Part shown: in pieces, positions 17,727 through 27,549 of the stretch | Layout of the letters: each line of letters starts with the position of its first letter | Numbering within the stretch: the stretch's first letter is position 1 | Assembly: GCA_947176895.1 (NCBI GenBank) | Contig: CAMWSK010000016.1 | Location: forward strand, 1-49,983 | Length of the DNA stretch: 49,983 bases | Source of the DNA: an uncultured Prevotellaceae bacterium | GTDB taxonomy: Bacteria > Bacteroidota > Bacteroidia > Bacteroidales > Bacteroidaceae | Direction of reading: 5' to 3' | Notes under the pieces: generated by a model | What the model was told of the DNA's origin: nothing | Database searches by the model: none | Seen by the model: the letters and a program-made list of their open reading frames with translations, nothing else | Made by a program: the position numbers and the translations under genes

Positions 17727-18152
17727 ATGTCACTGAACAAAGTTATGCTGATAGGCCGACTGGCCGAAGAGCCTAAGGTATATTATCAAAATAAAGGTGT
17801 GCCCACGGTGAACCTGACGTTGGTGACCACCACACCCGGTCGTACGTTGCCCAACGGAACGGTCATCCCCGACAGCAACGAGTGGCACAGCATCTGGCTT
17901 TGGGACAATCTGGCTCGTATTGCCGAAGTGGAGCTTCATCGGGGCGACCAACTGTACATTGAAGGCAGCCTTCATACGCGTTCTTTCTCCGACCGAAGTG
18001 GTATGCAACACAAAAGAGCCGAGATTTGGGCTACGGAGATGGATGTGCTTTGGGCAAAATCGCGCATCCAAAAAGCGCAGCAGGCACGTGAAGAGGCATC
18101 CAAGCAACAAAGTGACGAGAACAAGGAGACAGACAACAAGATACCTTTCTAA
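17727..18152 (+). CDS. ssb: Single-stranded DNA-binding protein
   Basis: The 141-residue protein has the OB fold of bacterial SSB: MSLNKVMLIGRLAEEPKV, then WHSIWLWDNLARIAE and LYIEGSLHTRSF. The C-terminus is polar and ends in NKIPF. It matches the usual acidic SSB tip (DDIPF) only in part, since the tail reads DENKETDNKIPF. It binds ssDNA in replication and repair. gldE follows after 21 nt, an arrangement typical of Bacteroidales. Confidence 0.93.
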   Translation: MSLNKVMLIGRLAEEPKVYYQNKGVPTVNLTLVTTTPGRTLPNGTVIPDSNEWHSIWLWDNLARIAEVELHRGDQLYIEGSLHTRSFSDRSGMQHKRAEIWATEMDVLWAKSRIQKAQQAREEASKQQSDENKETDNKIPF

Positions 18153-18173
18153 TCATATAATAACATCGGATAA

Positions 18174-19499
18174 GTGGAAAGTCTTACAGATATTTTTACG
18201 CAAATCACATTCAGCCCCATGAACACGGGCTGCATCATCGCTCTTTGGGTGAGTGCCTTTTTATTGTTTTGCTCAGGTTTCGTGTCTGCATCGGAGATAG
18301 CCTTCTTCTCACTCAGTCCCAAGGACAAGAATGAGGTGGAGGAAGAGAAAAACAGTTGTGACAGCAAGGTGGTGAAACTTAAAGAGGATAGTGAACGATT
18401 GTTGGCCACTATATTGATTTGCAACAATATGGTTAATGTTGCAATTATCATATTGATTGATTATGGCATTCGGCAATGTGTGAGTTTCGGCTCTTCACGC
18501 TGGTTGGAATTTCTGGTTGTGACCGTGCTGGTGAGTTTCCTGCTTCTGCTCTTTGGCGAGATTATTCCCAAGATATACTCGGCCCAAAATGCCCTGCGTT
18601 TTTGCCGGATGGCAGCAACACCCTTTACCATTTTGAACAAAGTGTTCTATCCCATTTCCTCATTGCTGATCATGAGCAAGGGCATCACGAGCAAGATTGT
18701 TGCCCACGAAGTGGAATCGCTCACGGCCGAAGAACTGGAGCAGGCACTGGAATTGACGGACAAGGAGGAGATTGCCAACGAAAGTTCGATGCTTGAGGGC
18801 ATTATCCGCTTCAGTGGCGAGACAGTCCGTGATGTGATGACACCTCGCGTGGATATGGTGGACATCGATATAAAAATGCGATTCAATGATGTGCTCCGGT
18901 GTGTGGTGGAGAATAATTATTCGCGCATCCCCGTCTATTCCGAGACAGAGGACAATATCAAGGGAGTACTTTATATCAAGGATTTGCTGCCCCACCTCAA
19001 CAAACCGGGCAATTTCCGCTGGCAGAGCTTGATTCGTCCTCCCTACTTCGTGCCGGAAACGAAGATGATAGACGACCTGTTGCGTGAATTTCAGACGAAC
19101 AAGGTGCACATTGCCATCGTGGTGGATGAGTTCGGCGGAACCAGTGGCATCGTAACCATGGAGGATATTCTGGAGGAGATTGTGGGCGAGATAAATGATG
19201 AATATGACGAGAACGAGAAAAACTTTATCCGCCTGAACCGCAACACATATCTCTTTGAGGCTAAAATTCTTTTGGTTGATTTCCTGCGTACGCTCGACCT
19301 TGACGACGACTTCTTTTCTGAAGTGGAGGGTGAAGCTGACACGTTGGCCGGCTTGTTGCTGGAGATTAAGGGAGAGTTTCCCCGGCTGGGAGAGCGAATC
19401 ACCTTTCGTCAGCTTACTTTTGAGGTGATGGAAATGGACGAACGCCGGATTATCCGAATTAAGGTGATTCTGGATAAGTCGCTGATGGAAAAAGCATAA
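18174..19499 (+). CDS. gldE: Gliding motility-associated protein GldE, CNNM/CBS-domain family
   Basis: The 441-residue protein has an N-terminal DUF21/CNNM membrane domain with about four hydrophobic segments (e.g. LWVSAFLLFCSGFVSASEIAFFSLSP region). A pair of CBS domains follows (VMTPRVDMVDIDI; HIAIVVDEFGGTSGIVTMEDILEEIVGEI), and a CorC/HlyC C-terminal domain ends it. In gliding Flavobacteria GldE supports motility; in Bacteroidales it is usually kept without gliding and may relate to ion transport or surface lipoproteins. Translation starts at a GTG at 18174. Confidence 0.88.
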   Translation: MESLTDIFTQITFSPMNTGCIIALWVSAFLLFCSGFVSASEIAFFSLSPKDKNEVEEEKNSCDSKVVKLKEDSERLLATILICNNMVNVAIIILIDYGIRQCVSFGSSRWLEFLVVTVLVSFLLLLFGEIIPKIYSAQNALRFCRMAATPFTILNKVFYPISSLLIMSKGITSKIVAHEVESLTAEELEQALELTDKEEIANESSMLEGIIRFSGETVRDVMTPRVDMVDIDIKMRFNDVLRCVVENNYSRIPVYSETEDNIKGVLYIKDLLPHLNKPGNFRWQSLIRPPYFVPETKMIDDLLREFQTNKVHIAIVVDEFGGTSGIVTMEDILEEIVGEINDEYDENEKNFIRLNRNTYLFEAKILLVDFLRTLDLDDDFFSEVEGEADTLAGLLLEIKGEFPRLGERITFRQLTFEVMEMDERRIIRIKVILDKSLMEKA

Positions 19500-19565
19500 A
19501 TCAATACGTATCTTAACCGGAGGTGACAGGATGTGGGTGAAAACACAAAATATAGCCATACAGAT

Positions 19566-19596
19566 TTTGTGTTTTCTGAGGATTCCATTATCTTTG
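19566..19596 (+). promoter_or_regulatory. Promoter of the MBL hydrolase gene
   Basis: TTTG (19566-19569), a 19-nt spacer and TATCTTTG (19589-19596) match the consensus exactly. The start codon is 23 nt downstream. Confidence 0.8.
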
Positions 19597-19618
19597 TAGT
19601 TGAATAAAAACAACTATA

Positions 19619-20419
19619 ATGCTCGAGTTTCTATGCTTAGGGAGTGGAAGTAGTGGAAATTGTTATCTTTTAAAAACAGGAAATAGCGGCATTCTGATAG
19701 ACGCCGGTATTGGCATACGCCAGCTAAAAAAATCGTTAAAGGAATACGGTTTTTCGCTCGACCACATAGATGCCGTGCTCATTACGCACGATCATGCTGA
19801 CCATATTAAAGCCGTGGGCCATTTGGCCAACGACTTTAACAAACCCGTTTATGCCACCGAATTGGTGCATTTGGGTATCAACCGCAATTATTGTACTACC
19901 AGCAAACTCACGGCCAAGCACCAGCGTATCGTGTGCAAGGGGACGGAAACACAGATTGGCGACTTTACCATCAAGCCTTACGAGGTGAGCCATGACAGCA
20001 CCGATTGTGTGGGCTACCGCATCGAGACCATGGGTACCACATTCTGCATCATCACAGATTGTGGCGTGGTGACCCATCAGGTGGCAGAAGCCATCTCGGC
20101 AGCCAATTATCTGGTGATAGAGGCCAACTATGAGGAAAGTATGTTGCAGAGCGGCCCCTACCCTGCTTATCTGAAAGGACGCATCCAGAGCGAGAAGGGG
20201 CACTTGAGCAACCATCAATGTGCAGAGGCTTTAGCCAATCACGCTACTCCTGAACTGAAACACGTGTGGTTGTGTCACCTGAGCGAAGAGAACAACCATC
20301 CCGAACTAGCCAGGAAAACCGTGGACCAGGTTCTGCGAAGCAACGGGATTGTGGCAGGAAAAGACTTTGAGTTAGAGGTCCTCAAACGAAAAACACCCAG
20401 CGGGGTCTACATATTGTAA
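19619..20419 (+). CDS. MBL-fold metallo-hydrolase (YycJ/WalJ-like)
   Basis: The 266-residue metallo-beta-lactamase-fold protein begins MLEFLCLGSGSSGNCYLL, as in the YycJ group. The metal motif THDHADH lies near residues 57-63, with further metal ligands in the YEVSHDS and CVGYRI regions, ITDCG, and a late WLCHLSEENNHPE. YycJ-type proteins are putative nucleases or hydrolases linked to DNA repair; the substrate is unknown. It has its own promoter and converges with the next gene. Confidence 0.87.
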   Translation: MLEFLCLGSGSSGNCYLLKTGNSGILIDAGIGIRQLKKSLKEYGFSLDHIDAVLITHDHADHIKAVGHLANDFNKPVYATELVHLGINRNYCTTSKLTAKHQRIVCKGTETQIGDFTIKPYEVSHDSTDCVGYRIETMGTTFCIITDCGVVTHQVAEAISAANYLVIEANYEESMLQSGPYPAYLKGRIQSEKGHLSNHQCAEALANHATPELKHVWLCHLSEENNHPELARKTVDQVLRSNGIVAGKDFELEVLKRKTPSGVYIL

Positions 20420-20441
20420 GTCCACGCGACTGGTTTTTTAC

Positions 20442-21263
20442 TTAGCGGGTAGTGATGTGAAAACAGGGTTGCTTTATTTCATGTTTGACAAAACAGCGTC
20501 CTTGATTTCGCAAGTCACGAAGTACTTCGCATAAGACATACTTCAGCGAATCGTTGCGTACTGCTCGGCGTTGCTCTCCGGGAGGACAGACTGTTTCGTA
20601 TGAATAATAGCTGATGTCGAAGGTTGTGCCGAAAAGATGGCAGCTTTGTTCTGTGGCGTTGGGGTTTCTCCGTTGAAGTCTCGTTACATCCTCTTCCGTC
20701 CTGAGTACGCTGGACACGACAATCTTGTGCAAAGGAATGCCTTTCACGGCCAGTGAGTCCAAAAAGTTGCGGCCGATGGTCTGCAATAATTGTGAGGCAC
20801 GAGGCACCAGATAGGGTATGCTCGCGTTCATCTTCTTGTCAATGGAATAGTAAGGACAGGAACCGATATACACTAACTCGTCCTTACGTGCTTCTGCCGC
20901 TTCGCGATTGGGCACAGGAGCCACTCCCCATCGCTTGGCCGCCACGATTTGGGTTTCTTGCAAATCGGGAAATTCTTTGTGATAACTCACGACACCACGA
21001 ATTCGATGATAACGTGGTGTCTCCGTCTCTTTAAACGAGTCCCATACATTCATCAACGATGCCGAAGGCTCCGGCTTGGCGTTCTCTTGATAGGATAGTT
21101 TTTCCCTTTCTTCCAACGCGATGACATTTGTTTCCACTTCGCCGGGAACGGATGGTTGGGCCATGAGTTCCGCTACACGGGGATTGCATTGGCGAACAAT
21201 GCCAAGCACTAACAACAAGCTGGTATTGAAGCCTAAATATATCTTTTTCTTGATTCTTCTCAT
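20442..21263 (-). CDS. DUF5715 family protein, M15-peptidase-like
   Basis: The 273-residue protein has an N-terminal signal anchor (KKKIYLGFNTSLLLVLGIV). The C-terminal half resembles zinc D-Ala-D-Ala peptidases: SSVLRTEEDVTRL (about 184-196), SCHLFGTTFDIS with H209 and D216 (the SxHxxGxAxD pattern), and a final CFHITTR with H269. I infer a periplasmic peptidoglycan peptidase-like role; the family is still classed as a domain of unknown function. It is divergent from phoH and nearly abuts the MBL gene end (22 nt). Confidence 0.75.
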   Translation of the reverse strand: MRRIKKKIYLGFNTSLLLVLGIVRQCNPRVAELMAQPSVPGEVETNVIALEEREKLSYQENAKPEPSASLMNVWDSFKETETPRYHRIRGVVSYHKEFPDLQETQIVAAKRWGVAPVPNREAAEARKDELVYIGSCPYYSIDKKMNASIPYLVPRASQLLQTIGRNFLDSLAVKGIPLHKIVVSSVLRTEEDVTRLQRRNPNATEQSCHLFGTTFDISYYSYETVCPPGEQRRAVRNDSLKYVLCEVLRDLRNQGRCFVKHEIKQPCFHITTR

Positions 21264-21337
21264 GATTGGATTCTACTGCAGCAACAAAATTACTAAAAAT
21301 ACGTCAAACAGATGCTTAAGGATAGGAAAAGTTTGCG

Positions 21338-21345
21338 TAAATTTG
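21338..21345 (+). promoter_or_regulatory. Possible -7 box of the phoH operon
   Basis: TAAATTTG fits the consensus but lies only 7 nt before the phoH ATG, so the transcript would be nearly leaderless. No clear TTTG is seen upstream. The 89-nt divergent gap also holds TAATTTTG on the minus strand for the DUF5715 gene. Confidence 0.35.
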
Positions 21346-21352
21346 CACAAGA

Positions 21353-22324
21353 ATGATAGAGAAACACATTATCCTTGACGATGTGGATCCCGTAGTATTC
21401 TACGGGGTTAAGAATGCCAATATCCAAATGGCAAAGGCACTTTATCCCAAATTGCGCATCGTGGCGCGTGGACAGGTGATAAAGGTGATGGGCGATGATG
21501 AAACGGTGGCAGACTTTGAATTGCAGGTGGAGAAACTACGCAGGCATTGTCTGAAGTTCAACTCTCTGAACGAAGAGGAGGTGTTGCACTTGCTGCAGGG
21601 CGAACGGATAGCCCGCATACAAACCGATGAAGTATTGGTCTACAACACCCAGGGAAGACCCATACAGGCACGCAGCCGGAATCAGAAGCGACTGGTGGAG
21701 CTGTTCAACGACAACGATATGGTTTTTGCCATCGGCCCTGCGGGAAGTGGCAAAACCTATCTGAGCATTGCCTTGGCCGTGGCAGCCTTGAAGAACAAAC
21801 AGGCACGTAAAATTATTCTTTCGCGTCCTGCTGTGGAAGCCGGCGAAAAATTGGGGTTCTTGCCCGGTGACATGAAAGATAAGATAGACCCTTACCTGCA
21901 ACCTCTTTACGATGCGTTGGAAGACATGATACCGGCCATGAAGCTTCAGGAGATGATGGAACAAAAGATTATTCAGATAGCCCCGTTGGCGTTCATGCGC
22001 GGACGGACCTTGAACGACGCTGTGGTCATTTTGGACGAAGCTCAGAATACGACCACCCAGCAAATAAAAATGTTCCTGACGCGTATGGGGGTCAACACCA
22101 AGATGATTATTACCGGCGACATCAGTCAGATCGATTTGCCTAACCATACCCGATCGGGCTTGGTGGACGCACTGGAAGTATTGAAAGATGTAAAGGGTAT
22201 CGGATTCGCCCGGATGAGCAAAGAAGATATCGTTCGCCACAAACTGGTGACCCGCATAGTAGACGCATATAATCAAAAAGATAAAGAAACGACCATAACA
22301 CTAAAAGATAATTTAAACCTATGA
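21353..22324 (+). CDS. phoH: PhoH family ATPase
   Basis: The 323-residue PhoH-like protein has an N-terminal KH-like region, Walker A GPAGSGKT at 128-135, and Walker [24 protein letters not shown] near 225. [11 protein letters not shown] follows. Members are RNA-linked ATPases, often associated with YbeY and rRNA processing, but the precise reaction is unsettled. Its stop overlaps the purC start by 4 nt (ATGA), so it heads a coupled run through aroE. Confidence 0.93.
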   Translation: MIEKHIILDDVDPVVFYGVKNANIQMAKALYPKLRIVARGQVIKVMGDDETVADFELQVEKLRRHCLKFNSLNEEEVLHLLQGERIARIQTDEVLVYNTQGRPIQARSRNQKRLVELFNDNDMVFAIGPAGSGKTYLSIALAVAALKNKQARKIILSRPAVEAGEKLGFLPGDMKDKIDPYLQPLYDALEDMIPAMKLQEMMEQKIIQIAPLAFMRGRTLNDAVVILDEAQNTTTQQIKMFLTRMGVNTKMIITGDISQIDLPNHTRSGLVDALEVLKDVKGIGFARMSKEDIVRHKLVTRIVDAYNQKDKETTITLKDNLNL

Positions 22325-23274
22325 AAGCTTTAACCAGAACCGACCTGCAGTTGCCCGGCCAGAAGAGTGTGTATCATGGTAAAGTCCGTGATGTGTATAA
22401 CATCAACGACGACCTTATGGTGATGGTGGCCACCGACCGCATTTCCGCTTTCGATGTTATCCTGCCTAAGGGTATTCCTTTCAAGGGACAAGTGTTGAAC
22501 CAGATTGCCGCTAAATTCCTGGACGCAACGGCAGACATCGTTCCCAATTGGAAGTTGGCTACCCCCGACCCCATGGTGACCGTGGGACTGAAGGCTGAGG
22601 GCTTTCGTGTTGAAATGATTATTCGCGGCTATCTTACCGGATCGGCGTGGCGCGAATACAAGAACGGATGCCGTGAGCTTTGTGGCGTGAAGTTGCCCGA
22701 GGGCATGAAGGAGAATCAGAAATTCCCCGAACCGATTATCACTCCCACAACAAAAGCCGAAGAGGGACATGATGAAAACATCTCGAAGGAAGAAATCATC
22801 AGTCAGGGTATCGTGTCTAAAGAAGACTATGAACAGATGGAAACATATACCCGGTTGCTGTTCCAACGTGGAACCGAGATTGCCGCACAAAAAGGTCTTA
22901 TCCTGGTGGATACGAAATACGAATTCGGCAAGCGGGACGGCAAGGTGATTCTGATTGACGAGATTCACACTCCCGACAGTTCCCGCTATTTCTATGCCGA
23001 GGGCTACGAAGAGAAGTTCCTGAAGGGAGAACCACAGCGTCAACTTTCTAAGGAATTTGTGCGTCAGTGGCTCATCGAGCACAACTTTATGAACCAGCCC
23101 GGACAAGTGATGCCCGAAATCACCGACGAATATGCCGAGAGCGTGGCTCAACGCTATATTGAGCTTTACGAACATATCGTAGGCGAAAAGTTCGTTCCGG
23201 AGCAGGTATGCGACAATATTGAGGAACGCATTCAAAAGAACGTTTCCGAGTGGCTTACAAGCAAGAACAAGTAA
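22321..23274 (+). CDS. purC: Phosphoribosylaminoimidazole-succinocarboxamide synthase (SAICAR synthetase)
   Basis: The enzyme adds aspartate to CAIR in purine synthesis. The 317-residue protein is the longer Bacteroidota/yeast-like type. Conserved blocks are [17 protein letters not shown] near 40, [11 protein letters not shown] near 105, [20 protein letters not shown] near 140, and [23 protein letters not shown]. It overlaps phoH by 4 nt, and the next gene starts 25 nt before its end. Confidence 0.96.
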   Translation: MKALTRTDLQLPGQKSVYHGKVRDVYNINDDLMVMVATDRISAFDVILPKGIPFKGQVLNQIAAKFLDATADIVPNWKLATPDPMVTVGLKAEGFRVEMIIRGYLTGSAWREYKNGCRELCGVKLPEGMKENQKFPEPIITPTTKAEEGHDENISKEEIISQGIVSKEDYEQMETYTRLLFQRGTEIAAQKGLILVDTKYEFGKRDGKVILIDEIHTPDSSRYFYAEGYEEKFLKGEPQRQLSKEFVRQWLIEHNFMNQPGQVMPEITDEYAESVAQRYIELYEHIVGEKFVPEQVCDNIEERIQKNVSEWLTSKNK

Positions 23275-23987
23275 AGCCTTATAACGAGGCGGAACCGAAA
23301 AAGAATCAGGTGGAAGCGATGTTTGACAACATCGCTCCCACTTATGATGCAAACAACCGCATCATGTCCTTGGGAATTGATCGCCGTTGGCGCAACAGGG
23401 GGATTCATCTGTTGGCTCAACATCATCCGGACATCTTATTAGATGTGGCCACAGGCACCGGGGATTTTGCCGTTTTGGCAGCCCGACAAACAGGAGCCAG
23501 GCATATCATTGGTGCAGACATCTCTGAGGGTATGATGCAAGTCGGACGCAGAAAGATTGAAAAACTGGGGTTGCAGCATATCATCAGTTTCCAAAAGGAG
23601 GATTGCACAAAGCTTTCTTTCCCGGAAGGGATGTTTGACGCAGTAACAGCTACCTTCGGCATCCGTAATTTCCAAGATTTGGACCAAGGACTTCGTGAGA
23701 TGTGCCGTGTGTTGAAACCCGGAGGCCACCTTCTGATTTTGGAACTCTCGCAGCCTTCCCGCTTCCCTATGAAGCAGCTTTTTAAAATATATTCCCATGT
23801 GATGATGCCCGTGGCAGGCTGTCTGATTGCTCGTGACACAAAGGCTTATACCTATCTGAGCAAAAGCATTGAGGCGTTCCCGCAGGGAGAACAAATGCAG
23901 CAGATATTGCAAAAGGCAGGTTTCAGTCAAATCTATTGGGAAAGATTGACTTTAGGAGTCTGCACACTATATTTAGCAACAAAATAA
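23250..23987 (+). CDS. menG: Demethylmenaquinone methyltransferase
   Basis: This SAM-dependent methyltransferase (UbiE/MenG) performs the last step of menaquinone synthesis. The 245-residue protein starts at a GTG inside purC ([12 protein letters not shown], the usual Bacteroidota N-terminus). It has the signature [17 protein letters not shown], the SAM loop [16 protein letters not shown], and the [16 protein letters not shown] block. Ubiquinone is not expected in Bacteroidota, so MenG rather than UbiE is the likely role. Confidence 0.94.
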   Translation: MAYKQEQVKPYNEAEPKKNQVEAMFDNIAPTYDANNRIMSLGIDRRWRNRGIHLLAQHHPDILLDVATGTGDFAVLAARQTGARHIIGADISEGMMQVGRRKIEKLGLQHIISFQKEDCTKLSFPEGMFDAVTATFGIRNFQDLDQGLREMCRVLKPGGHLLILELSQPSRFPMKQLFKIYSHVMMPVAGCLIARDTKAYTYLSKSIEAFPQGEQMQQILQKAGFSQIYWERLTLGVCTLYLATK

Positions 23988-23992
23988 CATCC

Positions 23993-24739
23993 ATGTCAGA
24001 AAAAGAAAAGGACGTTTACGGATTGATTGGCTACCCTTTGGGGCATAGCTTCAGCCGCAGATTCTTCACCGAGAAGTTTCTGCATGAGGGTATTTGTGCC
24101 GAGTACCGCAACTTTGAGATTCCCGAAGCCTCTCAGTTGCTTGACATCGTTCGCGAAACTCCTAATCTTAAAGGATTGAACTGTACCATTCCCCACAAAC
24201 AAGCCATTATCCCATTCCTTGATGATTTAAGTGATGAGGCTCGTAAGATAGGTGCGGTGAATGTGGTGAAGGTGATGCCTGACGGCAGGCTTAAGGGCTA
24301 TAACGCAGACATCACCGGTTTCATGGAAAGCATCCGTCCTTTGCTCAAGCCTTGCCATCGGAAGGCTTTGGTCCTTGGTACGGGGGGAGCCTCCAAGGCT
24401 GTGTGCGCCGGACTTACAACGTTGGGACTCAAATGGACGTATGTGAGCCGGACACCCAAAGAAGGGCAACTCGCCTATGCTGACCTTACTGCTGATGTGA
24501 TGACCCAACATACGGTAATTGTCAATTGCTCTCCTGTGGGAATGTATCCGCATGTAGACGAAGCTCCTGCCCTGCCCTATGATTTGCTCACTGCAGACCA
24601 TTTGCTTTACGATTTGATTTATAATCCCGAGACGACACAATTCATGCGACTGGGACTGTTACAAGGTGCCACAGTAAAAAACGGCTTGGAGATGCTTCAC
24701 CTGCAGGCATTGGCCAGTTGGAATTTTTGGCAGGAATGA
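23993..24739 (+). CDS. aroE: Shikimate 5-dehydrogenase
   Basis: The enzyme reduces 3-dehydroshikimate to shikimate with NADPH. The ATG at 23993 gives 248 residues. The N-terminal shikimate-binding region GLIGYPLGHSFSRRFF and the catalytic lysine region GLNCTIPHKQAIIPF are present. The NADP loop ALVLGTGGASKAV lies near 122, and a late GATVKNGLEMLHLQA matches the family. It is slightly short but complete. It begins 5 nt after the menG stop. Confidence 0.95.
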   Translation: MSEKEKDVYGLIGYPLGHSFSRRFFTEKFLHEGICAEYRNFEIPEASQLLDIVRETPNLKGLNCTIPHKQAIIPFLDDLSDEARKIGAVNVVKVMPDGRLKGYNADITGFMESIRPLLKPCHRKALVLGTGGASKAVCAGLTTLGLKWTYVSRTPKEGQLAYADLTADVMTQHTVIVNCSPVGMYPHVDEAPALPYDLLTADHLLYDLIYNPETTQFMRLGLLQGATVKNGLEMLHLQALASWNFWQE

Positions 24740-24753
24740 ATTAGCAAAACAAT

Positions 24754-25734
24754 ATGCAAAAGCCATACAAATTTATCCCTCGTTTAAAGCAAACCGTATG
24801 GGGCGGTGGCAAAATCGCTTCCTATAAGGGGATTGAAAATGCGCCCGATTTCGTGGGTGAAAGTTGGGAAATTGCATCAATGCCTTCCTGCGATAGTGTC
24901 GTTTGCCAAGGTGGAGATCTTGACGGTAGCGATGTAGGGCTTACCCTAAGCAGGCTTATCGAAAAGCATAAAGATGCTTTAATGGGACAGGAGGCCTATA
25001 AACAATTTGGAAATAGATTTCCTTTGCTTATCAAGTTCTTGGACTCAAATCAGGCTTCAAGTATCCAAGTTCATCCCAATGATTTTCTGGCCCATAAGCG
25101 ACATAACTGCTGGGGGAAGGATGAAATGTGGTATGTAATTGATGCCGAAGAAAAGGCAGAGATTCTGAGCGGCTTATCCCAGTCACTCACACCGGACCGG
25201 TTTATGGAAATCATTCGTCAGGCTCCTCGTCCGGATAGTACCCATCCGTTCATGGATTATGTTAAGTCCCACCCAAGTCACCCGGAGGATGTGTTTTTCC
25301 TGCCCTCCGGGTGTATTCACGCGTTGGGTGCGGGAAATTTGGTTGCAGAGATTCAAAAAACCAGTGATGTTACTTATCGTGTGTTCGACTTTTGCCGCAA
25401 AGATAAGGATGGCCGCCAAAGAGAGTTGCATATTGAGCAAGCTCAGGATGCCATAGACTATAATATCACAAACACCGAAAGCATTTCTTATGACCATAAG
25501 GCCTCTGTAGCCAAACTGGTTGACAGCAACGCTTTTCAAAGTTATCGTCTCAATGTAGATGGCCCAATGACTACAGACCTGCATTGCGACTCTTTTGTTG
25601 TCGCAATATGCCTGCAAGGCAAAGGGATGCTTAACGAGACCCCCATACGTCAAGGTGAGACTTTCTTGCTGTCTGCATCAGATAACGTCCTGAGACTTGA
25701 TGGAAAGGTTGTCTTATTGGTGGCTCATATATAA
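24754..25734 (+). CDS. manA: Mannose-6-phosphate isomerase, type I
   Basis: This zinc enzyme interconverts mannose-6-phosphate and fructose-6-phosphate, a route to GDP-mannose for surface sugars. The 326-residue protein has the short Bacteroidota/Firmicutes form with FKPRLKQTVWGG-like start (FIPRLKQTVWGGGKIA), the metal block QVHPND near 105, and GCIHALGAGNLVAEIQ near 190. It starts 14 nt after aroE. Confidence 0.94.
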   Translation: MQKPYKFIPRLKQTVWGGGKIASYKGIENAPDFVGESWEIASMPSCDSVVCQGGDLDGSDVGLTLSRLIEKHKDALMGQEAYKQFGNRFPLLIKFLDSNQASSIQVHPNDFLAHKRHNCWGKDEMWYVIDAEEKAEILSGLSQSLTPDRFMEIIRQAPRPDSTHPFMDYVKSHPSHPEDVFFLPSGCIHALGAGNLVAEIQKTSDVTYRVFDFCRKDKDGRQRELHIEQAQDAIDYNITNTESISYDHKASVAKLVDSNAFQSYRLNVDGPMTTDLHCDSFVVAICLQGKGMLNETPIRQGETFLLSASDNVLRLDGKVVLLVAHI

Positions 25735-25760
25735 AAATCCTTTTGACATTATCAAATGAT

Positions 25761-26288
25761 ATGAAAGAGTTTAAAGATTTAGTTGCTCTGCGCAGAAGCA
25801 TGCGTAAATTTACACCTGATACACTCCCTGCCGATGATGTGGCACTCATCCTGCGGGCCGCATTGATGTCACCTTCGAGCAAGGGAAAACGTTGTCCCGA
25901 ATATGTTTTGGTGGATGACAAACACGTGTTGGAAGAATTGTCGCACTGTAAAACCGTTGGTTCCGACTTTCTTGCCAACGCTTCTTTGGCGGTTGTCGTG
26001 TGTGCCCAGCCGGAAAAGAGTGATGTGTGGATAGAAGACTGCTCTGTTGCTTGTATGCAGATGATGTTGCAAGCGGAAGACCTGAACATCGGAAGCTGTT
26101 GGATTCAAGTGCGTGAACGAAAAGATGCAGAAGGGCGTTCTTCCGAAGAACTCGTGCGTCAGGCATTGCACATTCCTGCAGACCGCCGCATCCTCAGTAT
26201 TATCGCTCTGGGTTATAAGGGTATGGAGCGTAAGCCGCAGGATGAGGGGCGCCTGCATTGGGAAAACGTACATACCGACCAATGGTAA
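25761..26288 (+). CDS. Nitroreductase family protein
   Basis: The 175-residue FMN-dependent nitroreductase-like protein starts MKEFKDLVALRRSMRKFTPD, containing the flavin-phosphate RRSxRKF motif. MSPSSKGKRCPEYVLVDD follows. ILSIIALGYKG near the C-terminus is typical. I use the ATG at 25761; a TTG at 25743 is also in frame. The substrate is unknown. Its last 7 nt overlap the next gene. Confidence 0.9.
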   Translation: MKEFKDLVALRRSMRKFTPDTLPADDVALILRAALMSPSSKGKRCPEYVLVDDKHVLEELSHCKTVGSDFLANASLAVVVCAQPEKSDVWIEDCSVACMQMMLQAEDLNIGSCWIQVRERKDAEGRSSEELVRQALHIPADRRILSIIALGYKGMERKPQDEGRLHWENVHTDQW

Positions 26289-27034
26289 TCTCTTTTGTGG
26301 GAGCCGGTAATCTGGCAACTCATCTGGCGCAAGCATTAAAGGCGCAAGGGCATCAAATCGCCGGTGTATGGAGCCGTACAGAACCGTCAGCTCGGGTGCT
26401 TGCCCGGTCGCTTCAATGTCTTTGGACCACAGATATAACGTGTTTGGAGACGGACGTCGACATGGTGTTCTTCTGTGTAAAGGACAGTTGTCTGGAGGAA
26501 TTGGCCGGAAAGGTGGACACCTCCGCCCTATGCGTTCATACGGCAGGAAGCATGCCTCTGGAGGTTCTGCCACAGGAACATCGTGGAGTGCTTTATCCCA
26601 TGCAAACATTCAGCAAACAACGTCAGATTGACTTCAAACAAATTCCCATCTTTCTGGAGGCTGAAGGTGAGCAGGAAAAGCGTGTATTGAGGCAGTTGGC
26701 CGACAGTCTGAGCTCAAACGTGAGTTTTCTCACCTCACAACAACGCCGCACACTGCATCTGGCTGCGGTATTTGCCTGCAATTTCACCAACAGATGCTTT
26801 GATATTGCCGCCGAGCTGCTGGAAGCGCAAGGGCTTTCCTTTCAAAACATGTTGCCACTCATTGACGAGACAGTAAATAAGGTCCACTCCCTTTCTCCCC
26901 TACAGGCCCAGACCGGACCGGCCATCCGATGGGACGAGAATGTCATGCAAAAACATTTGGACCAATTGGAAGGCATCAACCAAGAAATATACGAGCTCAT
27001 GAGCCTGAGTATTCATAAACGTGCAACCGAATGA
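26282..27034 (+). CDS. Rossmann-fold/DUF2520 oxidoreductase-like protein
   Basis: The 250-residue protein begins [23 protein letters not shown], an NAD(P)-binding Rossmann loop. An alpha-helical DUF2520 C-terminal domain follows ([41 protein letters not shown]). The fold resembles ProC and F420-dependent NADP oxidoreductases; the substrate is unknown. The ATG at 26282 overlaps the previous stop (ATGGTAA), and its own stop overlaps kdsC by 4 nt. Confidence 0.88.
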   Translation: MVISFVGAGNLATHLAQALKAQGHQIAGVWSRTEPSARVLARSLQCLWTTDITCLETDVDMVFFCVKDSCLEELAGKVDTSALCVHTAGSMPLEVLPQEHRGVLYPMQTFSKQRQIDFKQIPIFLEAEGEQEKRVLRQLADSLSSNVSFLTSQQRRTLHLAAVFACNFTNRCFDIAAELLEAQGLSFQNMLPLIDETVNKVHSLSPLQAQTGPAIRWDENVMQKHLDQLEGINQEIYELMSLSIHKRATE

Positions 27035-27549
27035 TAAACTACGATTTAACCAAGATACGAGCCATCATCTTCGATATTGATGGTGTGCTTAGCGCCGGCA
27101 CCATAGGCATGGATGCCTCAGGGATGCCTCAGCGCACCCTAAGTATAAAGGACGGCTATGCCATACAACTGGCGGTCAAACGAGGCTTACATCTGGCCAT
27201 TATTTCCGGAGGCAAGTCCGAAGCAGTGCGCAAACGTTATGAGGGATTGGGCGTGCAGGATGTCTGTATGGGTGTATCGGTGAAGATAGAAGTCTATGAG
27301 GCCCTGAAACAGAAGTATGCGTTGAAGGACGAAGAGATTCTTTACATGGGTGATGATATTCCCGACTACGAGGTGATGCAGCAATGTGGTTGCCCGTGCT
27401 GCCCTTGTGATGCCGCTCCGGAAATCAAACAGGCAAGTCTCTACATAAGTCATATTGCCGGTGGCATGGGATGTGGAAGAGACGTTGTGGAGCAGGTGCT
27501 CCGTGCACAAGACAAATGGATGAACGACAAAACAGCATTCGGATGGTAA
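27031..27549 (+). CDS. kdsC: 3-deoxy-D-manno-octulosonate 8-phosphate phosphatase
   Basis: This HAD phosphatase of the KdsC type removes phosphate from Kdo-8-P for lipid A-core synthesis. The 172-residue protein has the compact cap-less form with [15 protein letters not shown] near 14-28, [13 protein letters not shown] near 55, and [23 protein letters not shown] later. It forms tetramers in known members. It overlaps both neighbours (ATGA upstream, ATGGTAA downstream). Confidence 0.93.
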   Translation: MINYDLTKIRAIIFDIDGVLSAGTIGMDASGMPQRTLSIKDGYAIQLAVKRGLHLAIISGGKSEAVRKRYEGLGVQDVCMGVSVKIEVYEALKQKYALKDEEILYMGDDIPDYEVMQQCGCPCCPCDAAPEIKQASLYISHIAGGMGCGRDVVEQVLRAQDKWMNDKTAFGW

